Below are positions 14,501-28,900 of a DNA stretch of 64,000 nucleotides, one piece after another. Position 1 is the first letter of the stretch. Every line of letters begins with the position of its first letter. The translations under genes were made by a program, and so were the position numbers. The stretch is from positions 1-64,000 of the forward strand of contig CAWUHX010000096.1 of assembly GCA_963922205.1 (NCBI GenBank), read 5' to 3'. Source of the stretch: Romanomermis culicivorax (Eukaryota > Nematoda > Enoplea > Mermithida > Mermithidae). Below the pieces are notes generated by a model, which made no database searches, was not told where the DNA came from, and saw nothing but the letters and a program-made list of their open reading frames with translations.

Positions 14501-17500
14501 CGACATGACTCCACCAGCAAATCATTAACAAACTATAACAGATCAAAAAAGACCTCCAAATATCTCTTTCAGATAATTTTCTCTCCAACATTAGCCCAAT
14601 AGTAATATATCCAGTTTTTAACGCCTTTATGACCATTCAGACTACTTTATCATTCCTTATCTCAAGAACCATTCTGACAATCAGCCTAAAACTCACCCTC
14701 ATCAATAACCAACTACCAAACAATCTCAAAACACCTTTCCCATAACGTCAAAAATTTTTTCCCCATAATTCAGACTCAACAAAATGCCAATTATGCATCA
14801 AAATAACGATAACACATTTGGACCATTTCCACAACTTAATCAACACCCCAAAACGGCATGACTCCACCAGCAAATCATTAACAATCTATAACAGATCAAA
14901 AAAGACCTCCAAATGTGTCTTTCAGATAATTTCCTCTTCAACAATAGCCCAAAAGTAATATATCAGGTTTCTCATGTTTTTTGACCATTTGTACTACTTT
15001 ATCATTCCATATCTCAAGAACTAATCTGAAAATCGGCCTAAAACTCACCCTGATTTAAAACCAACTACCAAACAATCTCAAAACGCCTTTCCCATAACGT
15101 CAAAAAATTTTTCCCATTAACTCAGACTTAACAAAATGCCAATTACGCATCAAAATAATGATAACAGATTTGCATCACTCCACCACTTAATCAACACCCC
15201 AAAACGACATGACTCCACCAGCAAATCATTAACAAACTATAACAGATCAAAAAAGACATCCAAATCTCTCTTTCAGATAATTTTCTCTCCAACAATAGCA
15301 CAAAAGTAATATATCAGGTTTCTCATGTTTTTTGACCATTTGTACTACTTTATCATTCCATATCTCAAGAACCAATCTGACAATCGGCCTAAAACTCACT
15401 CTCATCAATAACCAACTACCAAACAATCTGAAAACGCCTCAAAATGCTAATTATGCATTAAAATAATGATAACAGATTTGCATCACTCCACCACTTAATC
15501 AACACCCCAAAACGACTTGACTCCATCAGCAAATCATAAACAAACTATAACAGATCAAAAAAGGCCTCCAAATGTCTCTTTCAGATAATTTCCTCTTCAA
15601 CAATAGCCCAAAAGTAATATATCAGGTTTCTTATGTTTTTTGACCATTTGTACTACTTTATCATTCCATATCTCAAGAACCAATCTGACAATCGGCCTAA
15701 AACTCACTCTCATCAATAACCAACTACCAAACAATCTGAAAACGCCTTTCCCATAACGTCAAAAATTTTTTCCCTCATAACTCAGACTTAACAAAATGCT
15801 AATTATGCATTAAAATAATGATAACAGATTTGCATCACTCCACCACGTAATCAACACCCCAAAACGACATGACTCCACCAGCAAATCATAAACAAACTAC
15901 AATTGATCAGAAAAGACGTCCAAATCTCTCTTTCGGATAATTTTCTCTTCAACAATAGTCCAATAGTAATATATCCTGTTTTTAACGCCTTTATGACCAT
16001 TCAGACTACTTTATCATTCCATATCTCAAGAACCATTCTGACAATCGGCCTAAAACTCACTCTCATCAATAACCAACTACCAAACAATCTCAAAACACCT
16101 TTCCCATAACGTCAAAATTTTTTGCCCTCATAACTCAGACTTAACAAAATGCTAATTATGCATCAAAATAAAGATAATAGATTTGCACTTCTCCACAACT
16201 TAATCAACACCCCAAAACAACATGACTCCACCAGCAAATCATTGAAAACTACAACAGATCAGAAAAGACCTCCAAATCTCTCTTTCAGATAATTTTCTCT
16301 TCAACAGTAGCCCAAAAGTAATATATCAAGTTTTTAAAGTTTTTTGACCATTTGTACTACTTTATCATTCCATATCTCAAGAACTAATCTGACAATCGGC
16401 CTAAAACTCACCCTGATCAAAAACCAACTACCAAACAATCTGAAAACGCTATTCCCATAACGTCAAAAATTTTTTCTCTCATAATTCAGAGTTAAAAAAA
16501 TGCCAATTACACATCAAAATAAGGATAACAGATTTGCACCACTCCACAACTTAATCAACATTCAAAAACGACATGACTCCACCAGCCAATCATTAACAAA
16601 CTATAACAGATCAAAAAAGACATCCAAATCTCTCTTTCAGATAATTTTCTCTTCAACAATAGCACAAAAGTAATATATCAGGTTTCTTATGTTTTTTGAC
16701 CATTTGTACTACTTTATCATTCCATATCTCAAGAACCAATCTGACAATCGGCCTAAAACTCACTCTCATCAATAACCAACTACCAAACAATATGAAAACG
16801 CCTTTCCTATAACGTCAAAAATTTTTTCCCTCATAACTCAGACTTAACAAAATGCTAATTATGCATTAAAATAATGATAACAGATTTGCATCACTCCACC
16901 ACTTAATCAACACCCCAAAACGACATGACTCCACCAGCAAATCATAAACAAACTAAAATTGATCAGAAAAGACATCCAAATCTCTCTTTCAGATAATTTT
17001 CTCTTCAACAATAGCACAAAAGTAATATATCAGGTTTCTTATGTTTTTTGACCATTTGTACTACTTTATCATTCCATATCTCAAGAACCAATCTGACAAT
17101 CGGCCTAAAACTCACTCTCATCAATAACCAACTACCAAACAATCTGAAAACGCCTTTCCCATAACGTCAGAAATTTTTTCCCTCATAACTCAGACTTAAC
17201 AAAATGCTAATTATGCATTAAAATAATGATAACAGATTTGCATCACTCCACCACTTAATCAACACCCCAAAACGACTTGACTCCATCAGCAAATCATAAA
17301 CAAACTATAACAGATCAAAAAAGGCCTCCAAATGTCTCTTTCAGATAATTTCCTCTTCAACAATAGCCCAAAAGTAATATATCAGGTTTCTTATGTTTTT
17401 TGACCATTTGTACTACTTTATCATTCCATATCTCAAGAACCAATCTGACAATCGGCCTAAAACTCACTCTCATCAATAACCAACTACCAAACAATCTGAA

Positions 17501-20500
17501 AACGCCTTTCCCATAACGTCAAAAATTTTTTCCCTCATAACTCAGACTTAACAAAATGCTAATTATGCATTAAAATAATGATAACAGATTTGCATCACTC
17601 CACCACGTAATCAACACCCCAAAACGACATGACTCCACCAGCAAATCATAAACAAACTACAATTGATCAGAAAAGACCTCCAAATCTCTCTTTCGGATAA
17701 TTTTCTCTTCAACAATAGTCCAATAGTAATATATCCCGTTTTTAACGCCTTTATGACCATTCAGACTACTTTATCATTCCATATCTCAAGAACCATTCTG
17801 ACAATCGGCCTAAAACTCACTCTCATCAATAACCAACTACCAAACAATCTCAAAACACCTTTCCCATAACGTCAAAATTTTTTGCCCTCATAACTCAGAC
17901 TTAACAAAATGCTAATTATGCATCAAAATAAAGATAATAGATTTGCACTTCTCCACAACTTAATCAACACCCCAAAACAACATGACTCCACCAGCAAATC
18001 ATTGAAAACTACAACAGATCAGAAAAGACCTCCAAATCTCTCTTTCAGATAATTTTCTCTTCAACAGTAGCCCAAAAGTAATATATCAAGTTTTTAAAGT
18101 TTTTTGACCATTTGTACTACTTTATCATTCCATATCTCAAGAACTAATCTGACAATCGGCCTAAAACTCACCCTGATCAAAAACCAACTACCAAACAATC
18201 TGAAAACGCTATTCCCATAACGTCAAAAATTTTTTCTCTCATAATTCAGAGTTAAAAAAATGCCAATTACACATCAAAATAAGGATAACAGATTTGCACC
18301 ACTCCACAACTTAATCAACACTCAAAAACGACATGACTCCACCAGCCAATCATTAACAAACTATAACAGATCAAAAAAGACATCCAAATCTCTCTTTCAG
18401 ATAATTTTCTCTTCAACAATAGCACAAAAGTAATATATCAGGTTTCTTATGTTTTTTGACCATTTGTACTACTTTATCATTCCATATCTCAAGAACCAAT
18501 CTGACAATCGGCCTAAAACTCACTCTCATCAATAACCAACTACCAAACAATATGAAAACGCCTTTCCTATAACGTCAAAAATTTTTTCCCTCATAACTCA
18601 GACTTAACAAAATGCTAATTATGCATTAAAATAATGATAACAGATTTGCATCACTCCACCACTTAATCAACACCCCAAAACGACATGACTCCACCAGCAA
18701 ATCATAAACAAACTACAATTGATCAGAAAAGACCTCCAAATCTCTCTTTCGGATAATTTTCTCTTCAACAATAGCCCAATAGTAATATATCCTGTTTTTA
18801 ATGCCTTTATGACCATTCAGACTACTTTATCATTCCATATCTCAAGAACCATTCTGACAATCGGCCGAAAACTCACCCTCATCAATAACCAACTACCAAA
18901 CAATCCGAAAACGCCTTTCCCATAACGTCAAAAATTTTTTCTCTCATAATTCAGAGTTAACAAAATGCCAATTACGCATCAAAATAAGGATAACAGATTT
19001 GCATCACTCCACTACTTAATCAACATCCAAAAACGACATGACTCCACCAGCAAATCATCAACAAACTATAACAGATCAAAAAAGACATCCAAATCTCTCT
19101 TTCAGATAATTTTCTCTTCAACAATAGCGCAAAAGTAATATATCAAGTTTTTAATGTTTTTTGACCATTTGTACTACTTTATCATTCCATATCTCAAGAA
19201 CTAATCTGACAATCGGCCTAAAACTTACCCTGATCAATAACCAACTACTAAACAATCTGAAAATGCTTTCCTCATAGCGTCCAAGATTTTTTTCAGAATT
19301 ATTTAGACTCAACAAAATGCTAATTATGCATCAAAATAACGATAACACATTTGAACCATTTCCACAAATTAATCAACACCCCAAAACGACATGACTCCAC
19401 CAGCAAATCATTAACAAACTATAACAGATCAAAAAAGACCTCCAAATATCTCTTTCAGATAATTTTCTCTCCAACATTAGCCCAATAGTAATATATCCAG
19501 TTTTTAACGCCTTTATGACCATTCAGACTACTTTATCATTCCATATCTCAAGAACCATTCTGACAATCAGCCTAAAACTCACCCTCATCAATAACGAACT
19601 ACCAAACAATCTCAAAACACCTTTCCCATAACGTCAAAAATTTTTTCCCCATAATTCAGACTCAACAAAATGCCAATTATGCATCAAAATAACGATAACA
19701 CATTTGGACCATTTCCACAACTTAATCAACACCCCAAAACGGCATGACTCCACCAGCAAATCATTAACAATCTATAACAGATCAAAAAAGACCTCCAAAT
19801 GTGTCTTTCAGATAATTTCCTCTTCAACAATAGCCCAAAAGTAATATATCAGGTTTCTCATGTTTTTTGACCATTTGTACTACTTTATCATTCCATATCT
19901 CAAGAACTAATCTGAAAATCGGCCTAAAACTCACCCTGATTTAAAACCAACTACCAAACAATCTCAAAACGCCTTTCCCATAACGTCAAAAAATTTTTCC
20001 CATTAACTCAGACTTAACAAAATGCCAATTACGCATCAAAATAATGATAACAGATTTGCATCACTCCACCACTTAATCAACACCCCAAAACGACATGACT
20101 CCACCAGCAAATCATTAACAAACTATAACAGATCAAAAAAGACATCCAAATCTCTCTTTCAGATAATTTTCTCTTCAACAATAGCACAAAAGTAATATAT
20201 CAGGTTTCTTATGTTTTTTGACCATTTGTACTACTTTATCATTCCATATCTCAAGAACCAATCTGACAATCGGCCTAAAACTCACTCTCATCAATAACCA
20301 ACTACCAAACAATCTGAAAACGCCTTTCCCATAACGTCAGAAATTTTTTCCCTCATAACTCAGACTTAACAAAATGCTAATTATGCATCAAAATAAGGAT
20401 AACAGATTTGCATCACTCCACAACTTAATCAACACCCAAAAACGACATGACTCCACCAGCAAATCATTATTAAACTATAACAGATCAAAAAAGACATCCA

Positions 20501-23500
20501 AATATCTCTTTCAGATAATTTCCTCTCCAACAATAGCCGAATAGTAATATATCCAGTTTTTAACGCCTTTATGACCATTCAGACTACTTTATCATTCCAT
20601 ATCTCAAGAACCATTCTGACAATCGGCCTAAAACTCACCCTGATCAATAACCAACTACAAAACAATCTGAAAACGCCTTTCCCATAACGTCAAAAAAATT
20701 TTCCCATTAACTCAGACTTAACAAAATGCCAATTATGCATCAAAATAACGATAACAGATTCACATCACTCCACCACTTAATCAACACCCCAAAACGACAT
20801 GACTCCACCAGCAAATCATTAACAAACTATAACAGATCAATAAAGACCTCCAAATGTCTCTTTCAGATAATTTCCTCTTCAACAATAGCCCAAAAGTAAT
20901 ATATCAGGTTTCTCATGTTTTTTGACCATTTGTACTACTTTATCATTCCATATCTCAAGAACCAATCTGACAATCGTCCTAAATCTCACCCTCATCAATA
21001 ACCAACTACCAAACAATCTGAAAACGCCTTTCCCATAAGGTCAAAACTTTTTTCCCTCATAACTCAGACTTAACAAAATGCTAATTATGCATCAAAATAA
21101 GGATAACAGATTTGCATCACTCCACAACTTAATCAACACCCAAAAACGACATGACTCCACCAGCAAATCATTAACAAACTATAACAGATCAAAAAAGACA
21201 TCCAAATCTCTCTTTCAGATAATTTTCTCTTCAACAATAGCGCAAAAGTAATATATCTAGTTATTAATGTTTTTTGACCATTTGTACTACTTTATCATTC
21301 CATATCTCAAGAACTAATCTGACAATCGGCCTAAAACTCACCCTGATAAATAACCAACTACTAAACAATCTGAAAATGCTTTTCTCATAGCGTCCAAGAT
21401 TTTTTTCACAATCATTCAGACTCAACAAAAGCTAATTATGCATCAAAATAATGATAACACATTTGAACCATTTCCACAAATTAATCAACACCCCAAAACG
21501 ACATGACTCCACCAGCAAATCATTAACAAACTATAACAGATCAAAAAAGACCTTCAAATATCTCTTTCAGATAATTTCCTCTCCAACAATAGCCCAATAG
21601 TAATATATCCAGTTTTTAAGGCCTTTATGACCATTCAGACTACTTTATCATTCCATATCTCAAGAACCATTCTGACAATCGGCCTAAATCTCACCCTCAT
21701 CAATAACCAACTACCAAACAATCTGAAAACGCCTTTCCCATAACGTCAAAAATTTTTTCCCTCATAACTCAGACTTAACAAAATGCTAATTATGCATCAA
21801 AATAAGGATAACAGATTTGCATCACTCCACAACTTAATCAACACCCCAAAACAACATGACTCCACCAGCAAATCATTAAAAAACTACAACAGATAAAAAA
21901 AGACCTCCAAATATCTCTTTCAGATAATTTCCTCTTCAACAATAGCCCAAAAGTAATATATCAGGTTTCTCATGTTTTTTGACCATTTGTACTACTTTAT
22001 CATTCCATATCTCAAGAACCAATCTGACAATCGGCCTAAATCTCACCCTCATCAATAACCAACTACAAAACAATCTGAAAACGCCTTTCCCATAACGTCA
22101 GAAATTTTTTCCCTCATAACTCAGACTTAACAAAATGCTAATTATGCATTAAAATAATGATAACAGATTTGCATCACTCCACCACTTAATCAACACCCCA
22201 AAACGACTTGACTCCATCAGCAAATCATAAACAAACTATAACAGATCAAAAAAGGCCTCCAAATGTCTCTTTCAGATAATTTCCTCTTCAACAATAGCCC
22301 AAAAGTAATATATCAGGTTTCTTATGTTTTTTGACCATTTGTACTACTTTATCATTCCATATCTCAAGAACCAATCTGACAATCGGCCTAAAACTCACTC
22401 TCATCAATAACCAACTACCAAACAATCTGAAAACGCCTTTCCCATAACGTCAAAAATTTTTTCCCTCATAACTCAGACTTAACAAAATGCTAATTATGCA
22501 TTAAAATAATGATAACAGATTTGCATCACTCCACCACGTAATCAACACCCCAAAACGACATGACTCCACCAGCAAATCATAAACAAACTACAATTGATCA
22601 GAAAAGACCTCCAAATCTCTCTTTCGGATAATTTTCTCTTCAACAATAGTCCAATAGTAATATATCCCGTTTTTAACGCCTTTATGACCATTCAGACTAC
22701 TTTATCATTCCATATCTCAAGAACCATTCTGACAATCGGCCTAAAACTCACTCTCATCAATAACCAACTACCAAACAATCTCAAAACACCTTTCCCATAA
22801 CGTCAAAATTTTTTGCCCTCATAACTCAGACTTAACAAAATGCTAATTATGCATCAAAATAAAGATAATAGATTTGCACTTCTCCACAACTTAATCAACA
22901 CCCCAAAACAACATGACTCCACCAGCAAATCATTGAAAACTACAACAGATCAGAAAAGACCTCCAAATCTCTCTTTCAGATAATTTTCTCTTCAACAGTA
23001 GCCCAAAAGTAATATATCAAGTTTTTAAAGTTTTTTGACCATTTGTACTACTTTATCATTCCATATCTCAAGAACTAATCTGACAATCGGCCTAAAACTC
23101 ACCCTGATCAAAAACCAACTACCAAACAATCTGAAAACGCTATTCCCATAACGTCAAAAATTTTTTCTCTCATAATTCAGAGTTAAAAAAATGCCAATTA
23201 CACATCAAAATAAGGATAACAGATTTGCACCACTCCACAACTTAATCAACACTCAAAAACGACATGACTCCACCAGCCAATCATTAACAAACTATAACAG
23301 ATCAAAAAAGACATCCAAATCTCTCTTTCAGATAATTTTCTCTTCAACAATAGCCCAAAAGTAATATATCAGGTTTCTTATGTTTTTTGACCATTTGTAC
23401 TACTTTATCATTCCATATCTCAAGAACCAATCTGACAATCGGCCTAAAACTCACTCTCATCAATAACCAACTACCAAACAATATGAAAACGCCTTTCCTA

Positions 23501-24600
23501 TAACGTCAAAAATTTTTTCCCTCATAACTCAGACTTAACAAAATGCTAATTATGCATCAAAATAAGGATAACAGATTTGCATCACTCCACAACTTAATCA
23601 ACACCCAAAAACGACATGACTCCACCAGCAAATCATTAACAAACTATAACAGATCAAAAAAGACATCCAAATCTCTCTTTCAGATAATTTTCTCTTCAAC
23701 AATAGCGCAAAAGTAATATATCTAGTTATTAATGTTTTTTGACCATTTGTACTACTTTATCATTCCATATCTCAAGAACTAATCTGACAATCGGCCTAAA
23801 ACTCACCCTGATCAATAACCAACTACTAAACAATCTGAAAATGCTTTCCTCATAGCGTCCAAGATTTTTTTCAGAATTATTTAGACTCAACAAAATGCTA
23901 ATTATGCATCAAAATAACGATAACACATTTGAACCATTTCCACAAATTAATCAACACCCCAAAACGACATGACTCCACCAGCAAATCATTAACAAACTAT
24001 AACAGATCAAAAAAGACCTCCAAATATCTCTTTCAGATAATTTTCTCTCCAACAATAGCCCAATAGTAATATATCCAGTTTTTAACGCCTTTATGACCAT
24101 TCAGACTACTTTATCATTCCATATCTCAAGAACCATTCTGACAATCAGCCTAAAACTCACCCTCATCAATAACCAACTACCAAACAATCTGAAAACGCCT
24201 TTCCCATAACGTCAAAAATTTTTTCCCCATAATTCAGACTCAACAAAATGCCAATTATGCATCAAAACAACGATAACACATTTGGACCATTTCCACAACT
24301 TAATCAACACCCCAAAACGGCATGACTCCACCAGCAAATCATTAACAATCTATAACAGATCAAAAAAGACCTCCAAATGTGTCTTTCAGATAATTTCCTC
24401 TTCAACAATAGCCCAAAAGTAATATATCAGGTTTCTCATGTTTTTTGACCATTTGTACTACTTTATCATTCCATATCTCAAGAACCAATCTGACAATCGG
24501 CCTAAAACTCACCCTGATCAATAACCAACTACCAAACAATCTCAAAACGCCTTTCCCATAACGTCAAAAAATTTTTCCCATTAACTCAGACTTAACAAAA
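11570..24600 (+). repeat. Large-scale higher-order repetition in the satellite
   Basis: Private variants recur at multi-monomer spacing. The variant GCTATTCCCATAACGTC occurs near 13322, 16447, 18206 and 23127. The variant AAATGTGTCTTTCAG occurs near 11740, 14920, 19800 and 24370. Offsets are about 1,760 bp (5 monomers), 3,126-3,170 bp (9 monomers, once shortened by a 44-bp deletion) and 4,931 bp (14 monomers). Copies are nearly identical by eye, so the amplification of these blocks is younger than the divergence between neighbouring monomers. Confidence 0.78.
15439..15440. other. 44-bp deletion junction within a monomer
   Basis: Here GAAAACGCCT joins directly to CAAAATGCTAATT. In the homologous block copies about 44 bases lie between these, including the A/T tract and the CTCAGACTTAA motif. 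This explains why the spacing from the block at 12777 to the one at 15903 is 3,126 bp and not about 3,170 bp. No obvious microhomology is seen at the junction. Confidence 0.8.
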
Positions 24601-25987
24601 TGCCAATTATGCATCAAAATAATGATAACAGATTTGCATCACTCCACCACTTAATCAACACCCCAAAACGACATGACTCCACCAGCAAATCATTAACAAA
24701 CTATAACAGATCAAAAAAGACCTCCAAATGTCTCTTTCAGATAATTTTCTCTTCAACAATAGCCCAAAAGTAATATATCAGGTTTCTTATGTTTTTTGAC
24801 CATTTGTACTACTTTATCATTCCATATCTCAAGAACCAATCTGACAATCGGCCTAAAACTCACTCTCATCAATAACCAACTACCAAACAATCTGAAAACG
24901 CCTTTCCCATAACGTCAAAAATTTTTTCCTCCATAACTCAGACTTAACAAAATGCTAATTATGCATCAAAATAAGGATAACAGATTTGCATCACTCCACA
25001 ACTTAATCAACACTCAAAAACGACATGACTCCACCAGCAAATCATTAACAAACTATAACAGATCAAAAAAGACATCCAAATCTCTCTTTCAGATAATTTT
25101 CTCTTCAACAATAGCGCAAAAGTAATATATCAAGTTTTTAATGTTTTTTGACCATTTGTACTACTTTATCATTCCATATCTCAAGAACCAATCTGACAAT
25201 CGGCCTAAAACTCACTCTCATCAATAACCAACTACCAAACAATCTGAAAATGCTTTTCTCATAGCGTCCAAAATTTTTTCCCTCATAACTCAGACTTAAC
25301 AAAATGCTAATTATGCATCAAAATAACGATAACACATTTGGACCATTTCCACAAAATAATCAACACCCCAAAACGACATGACTCCACCAGCAAATCATTA
25401 ACAAACTACAACGGATCAAAAAAGACCTCCAAATCTCTCTTTCAGATAATTTCCTCTTCAACAATAGCCCAATAGTAATATATCCAGTTTTTAACACCTT
25501 TATGACCATTCAGACTACTTTATCATTCCATATCTCAAGAACCATTGTGACAATCGGCCTAAAACTCACCCTGATCAATAACCAACTACCAAACAATCTG
25601 AAAACGCCTTTCCCATAACGTCAAAAACTTTTTCTCTCATAATTCAGAGTTAACAAAATGCTAATTATGCATCAAAATAAGGATAACAGATTTGCATCAC
25701 TCCACAACTTAATCAACACCCAAAAACGACATGACTCCACCAGCAAATCATTAACAAACTATAACAGATCAAAAAAGACATCCAAATCTCTCTTTCAGAT
25801 AATTTTCTCTTCAACAATAGCGCAAAAGTAATATATCAAGTTTTTAATGTTTTTTGACTATTTGTACTACTTTATCATTCCATATCTCAAGAACTAATCT
25901 GACAATCGGCCTAAAACTCACCCTGATCAATAACCAACTACTAAACAATCTGAAAATGCTTTTCTCATAGCGTCCAAAATTTTTTTC

Positions 25988-28900
25988 ACCATTATCCAGA
26001 CTCAACAAAATGCCAATTATGCATCAAAATAATGATAACACATTTGAACCATTTCCACAAATTAATCAACACCCCAAAACGACATGACTCCACCAGCAAA
26101 TCATTAAAAAACTATAACAGATCAAAAAAGACCTCCAAATATCGCTTTCAGATAATATCCTCTCCAACAATAGCCCAATAGTAATATATCCAGTTTTTCA
26201 CGCCTTTATGACCATTCAGACTACTTTATCGTTCCATATCTCAAGAACCATTCTGACAATCGGCCTAAATCTCACCCTCATCAATAACCAACTACCAAAC
26301 AATCTGAAAACGCCTTTCCCACAACGTCAAAAATTTTTTCCCTCATAACAAAGACTTAACAAAATGCTAATTATGCATCAAAATAAGGATAACAGATTTG
26401 CATCACTCCACAACTTAATCAACACCCCAAAACGACATGACTCCACCAGCAAATCATTAACAAACTATAACAGATCAATAAAGACCTCCAAATATCTCTT
26501 TCAGATAATTTCCTCTTCAACAATAGCCCAAAAGTAATATATCCAGTTTTTAACGCCCTTATGACCATTCAGACTACTTTATCATTCCATATCTCAAGAA
26601 CCAATCTGACAATCGGCCTAAATCTCACTCTCATCAATAACCAACTACCAAACAATCTGAAAACGCCTTTCCCATAATGTCAAAAAAATTGTCCCATTAA
26701 CTCAGACTTAACAAAATGCTAATTATGCATCAAAATAAGGATAACAGATTTGCATCACTCCACAACTTAATCAACACCCAAAAACGACATGACTCCACCA
26801 GCAAATCATTAACAAACTATAACAGATCAAAAAAGACCTCCAAATATCTCTTTCAGATAATTTCCTCTCCAACAATAGCCGAATAGTAATATATCAGGTT
26901 TCTCATGTTTTTTGACCATTTGTACTACTTTATCATTCCATATCTCAAGAACCAATCTGACAATCGGCCTAAAACTCACCCTGATCAATAACCAACTACA
27001 AAACAATCTGAAAACGCCTTTCCCATAACGTCAAAAAAATTTTCCCATTAACTCAGACTTAACAAAATGCCAATTATGCATCAAAATAAGGATAACAGAT
27101 TCACATCACTCCACCACTTAATCAACACCCCAAAACGACATGACTCCACCAGCAAATCATTAACAAACTATAACAGATCAATAAAGACCTCCAAATGTCT
27201 CTTTCAGATAATTTCCTCTTCAACAATAGCCCAAAAGTAATATATCAGGTTTCTCATGTTTTTTGACCATTTGTACTACTTTATCATTCCATATCTCAAG
27301 AACCAATCTGACAATCGTCCTAAATCTCACCCTCATCAATAACCAACTACCAAACAATCTGAAAACGCCTTTCCCATAAGGTCAAAAATTTTTTCCTCCA
27401 TAACTCAGACTTAACAAAATGCTAATTATGCATCAAAATAAGGATAACAGATTTGCATCACTCCACAACTTAATCAACACCCAAAAACGACATGACTCCA
27501 CCAGCAAATCATTAACAAACTATAACAGATCAAAAAAGACATCCAAATCTCTCTTTCAGATAATTTTCTCTTCAACAATAGCGCAAAAGTAATATATCTA
27601 GTTATTAATGTTTTTTGACCATTTGTACTACTTTATCATTCCATATCTCAAGAACTAATCTGACAATCGGCCTAAAACTCACCCTGATCAATAACCAACT
27701 ACTAAACAATCTGAAAATGCTTTTCTCATAGCGTCCAAAATTTTTTTCACCATTATCCAGACTCAACAAAATGCCAATTATGCATCAAAATAATGATAAC
27801 ACATTTGAACCATTTCCACAAATTAATCAACACCCCAAAACGACATGACTCCACCAGCAAATTATTAAAAAACTATAACAGATCAAAAAAGACCTCCAAA
27901 TATCGCTTTCAGATAATATCCTCTCCAACAATAGCCCAATAGTAATATATCCAGTTTTTCAAGCCTTTATGACCATTCAGACTACTTTATCGTTCCATAT
28001 CTCAAGAACCATTCTGACAATCGGCCTAAATCTCACCCTCATCAATAACCAACTACCAAACAATCTGAAAACGCCTTTCCCATAACGTCAAAAATTTTTT
28101 CCCTCATAACTCAGACTTAACAAAATGCTAATTATGCATCAAAATAAGGATAACAGATTTGCATCACTCCACAACTTAATCAACACCCCAAAACGACATG
28201 ACTCCACCAGCAAATCATTAAAAAACTACAACAGATCAAAAAAGACCTCCAAATATCTCTTTCAGATAATTTCCTCTCCAACAATAGCCCAATAGTAATA
28301 TATCCAGTTTTCAACGCCTTTATGACCATTTAGACTACTTTATCATTCCATATCTCAAGAACCAATCTGACAATCGGCCTAAAACTCACCCTGATCAATA
28401 ACCAACTACCAAACAATCTTAAAACGCCTTTCCTATAACGTCAAAAAAATTTTCCCATTAACTCAGACTTAACAAAATGCCAATTATGCATCAAAATAAG
28501 GATAACAGATTCGCATCACTCCACCACTTAATCAACACCCCAAAACGACATGACTCCGCCAGCAAATCATTAACAAACTATAACAGGTCAAAAAAGACCT
28601 CCAAATGTCTCTTTCAGATAATTTCCTCTTCAACAATAGCCCAAAAGTAATATATCAGGTTTCCCATGTTTTTTGACCATTTGTACTACTTTATCATTCC
28701 ATATCTCAAGAACCAATCTGACAATCGGCCTAAATCTCACCTTCATCAATAACCAACTACCAAACAATCTGAAAACGCCTTTTCCATAACGTCAAAAATT
28801 TTTTCCTCCATAACTCAGACTTAACAAAATGCTAATTATGCATCAAAATAAGGATAACAGATTTGCATCACTCCACAACTTAATCAACACCCAAAAACGA

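Noticed and set aside
445-22800. Recurrent 61-72 codon open frames on the plus strand, related to each other
   Set aside because: They are one frame of the satellite monomer. They occur in a small minority of about 166 copies, are closed by single-base changes in the rest, and the product has no known domain. Similarity between them follows from tandem repetition, not from selection on protein.
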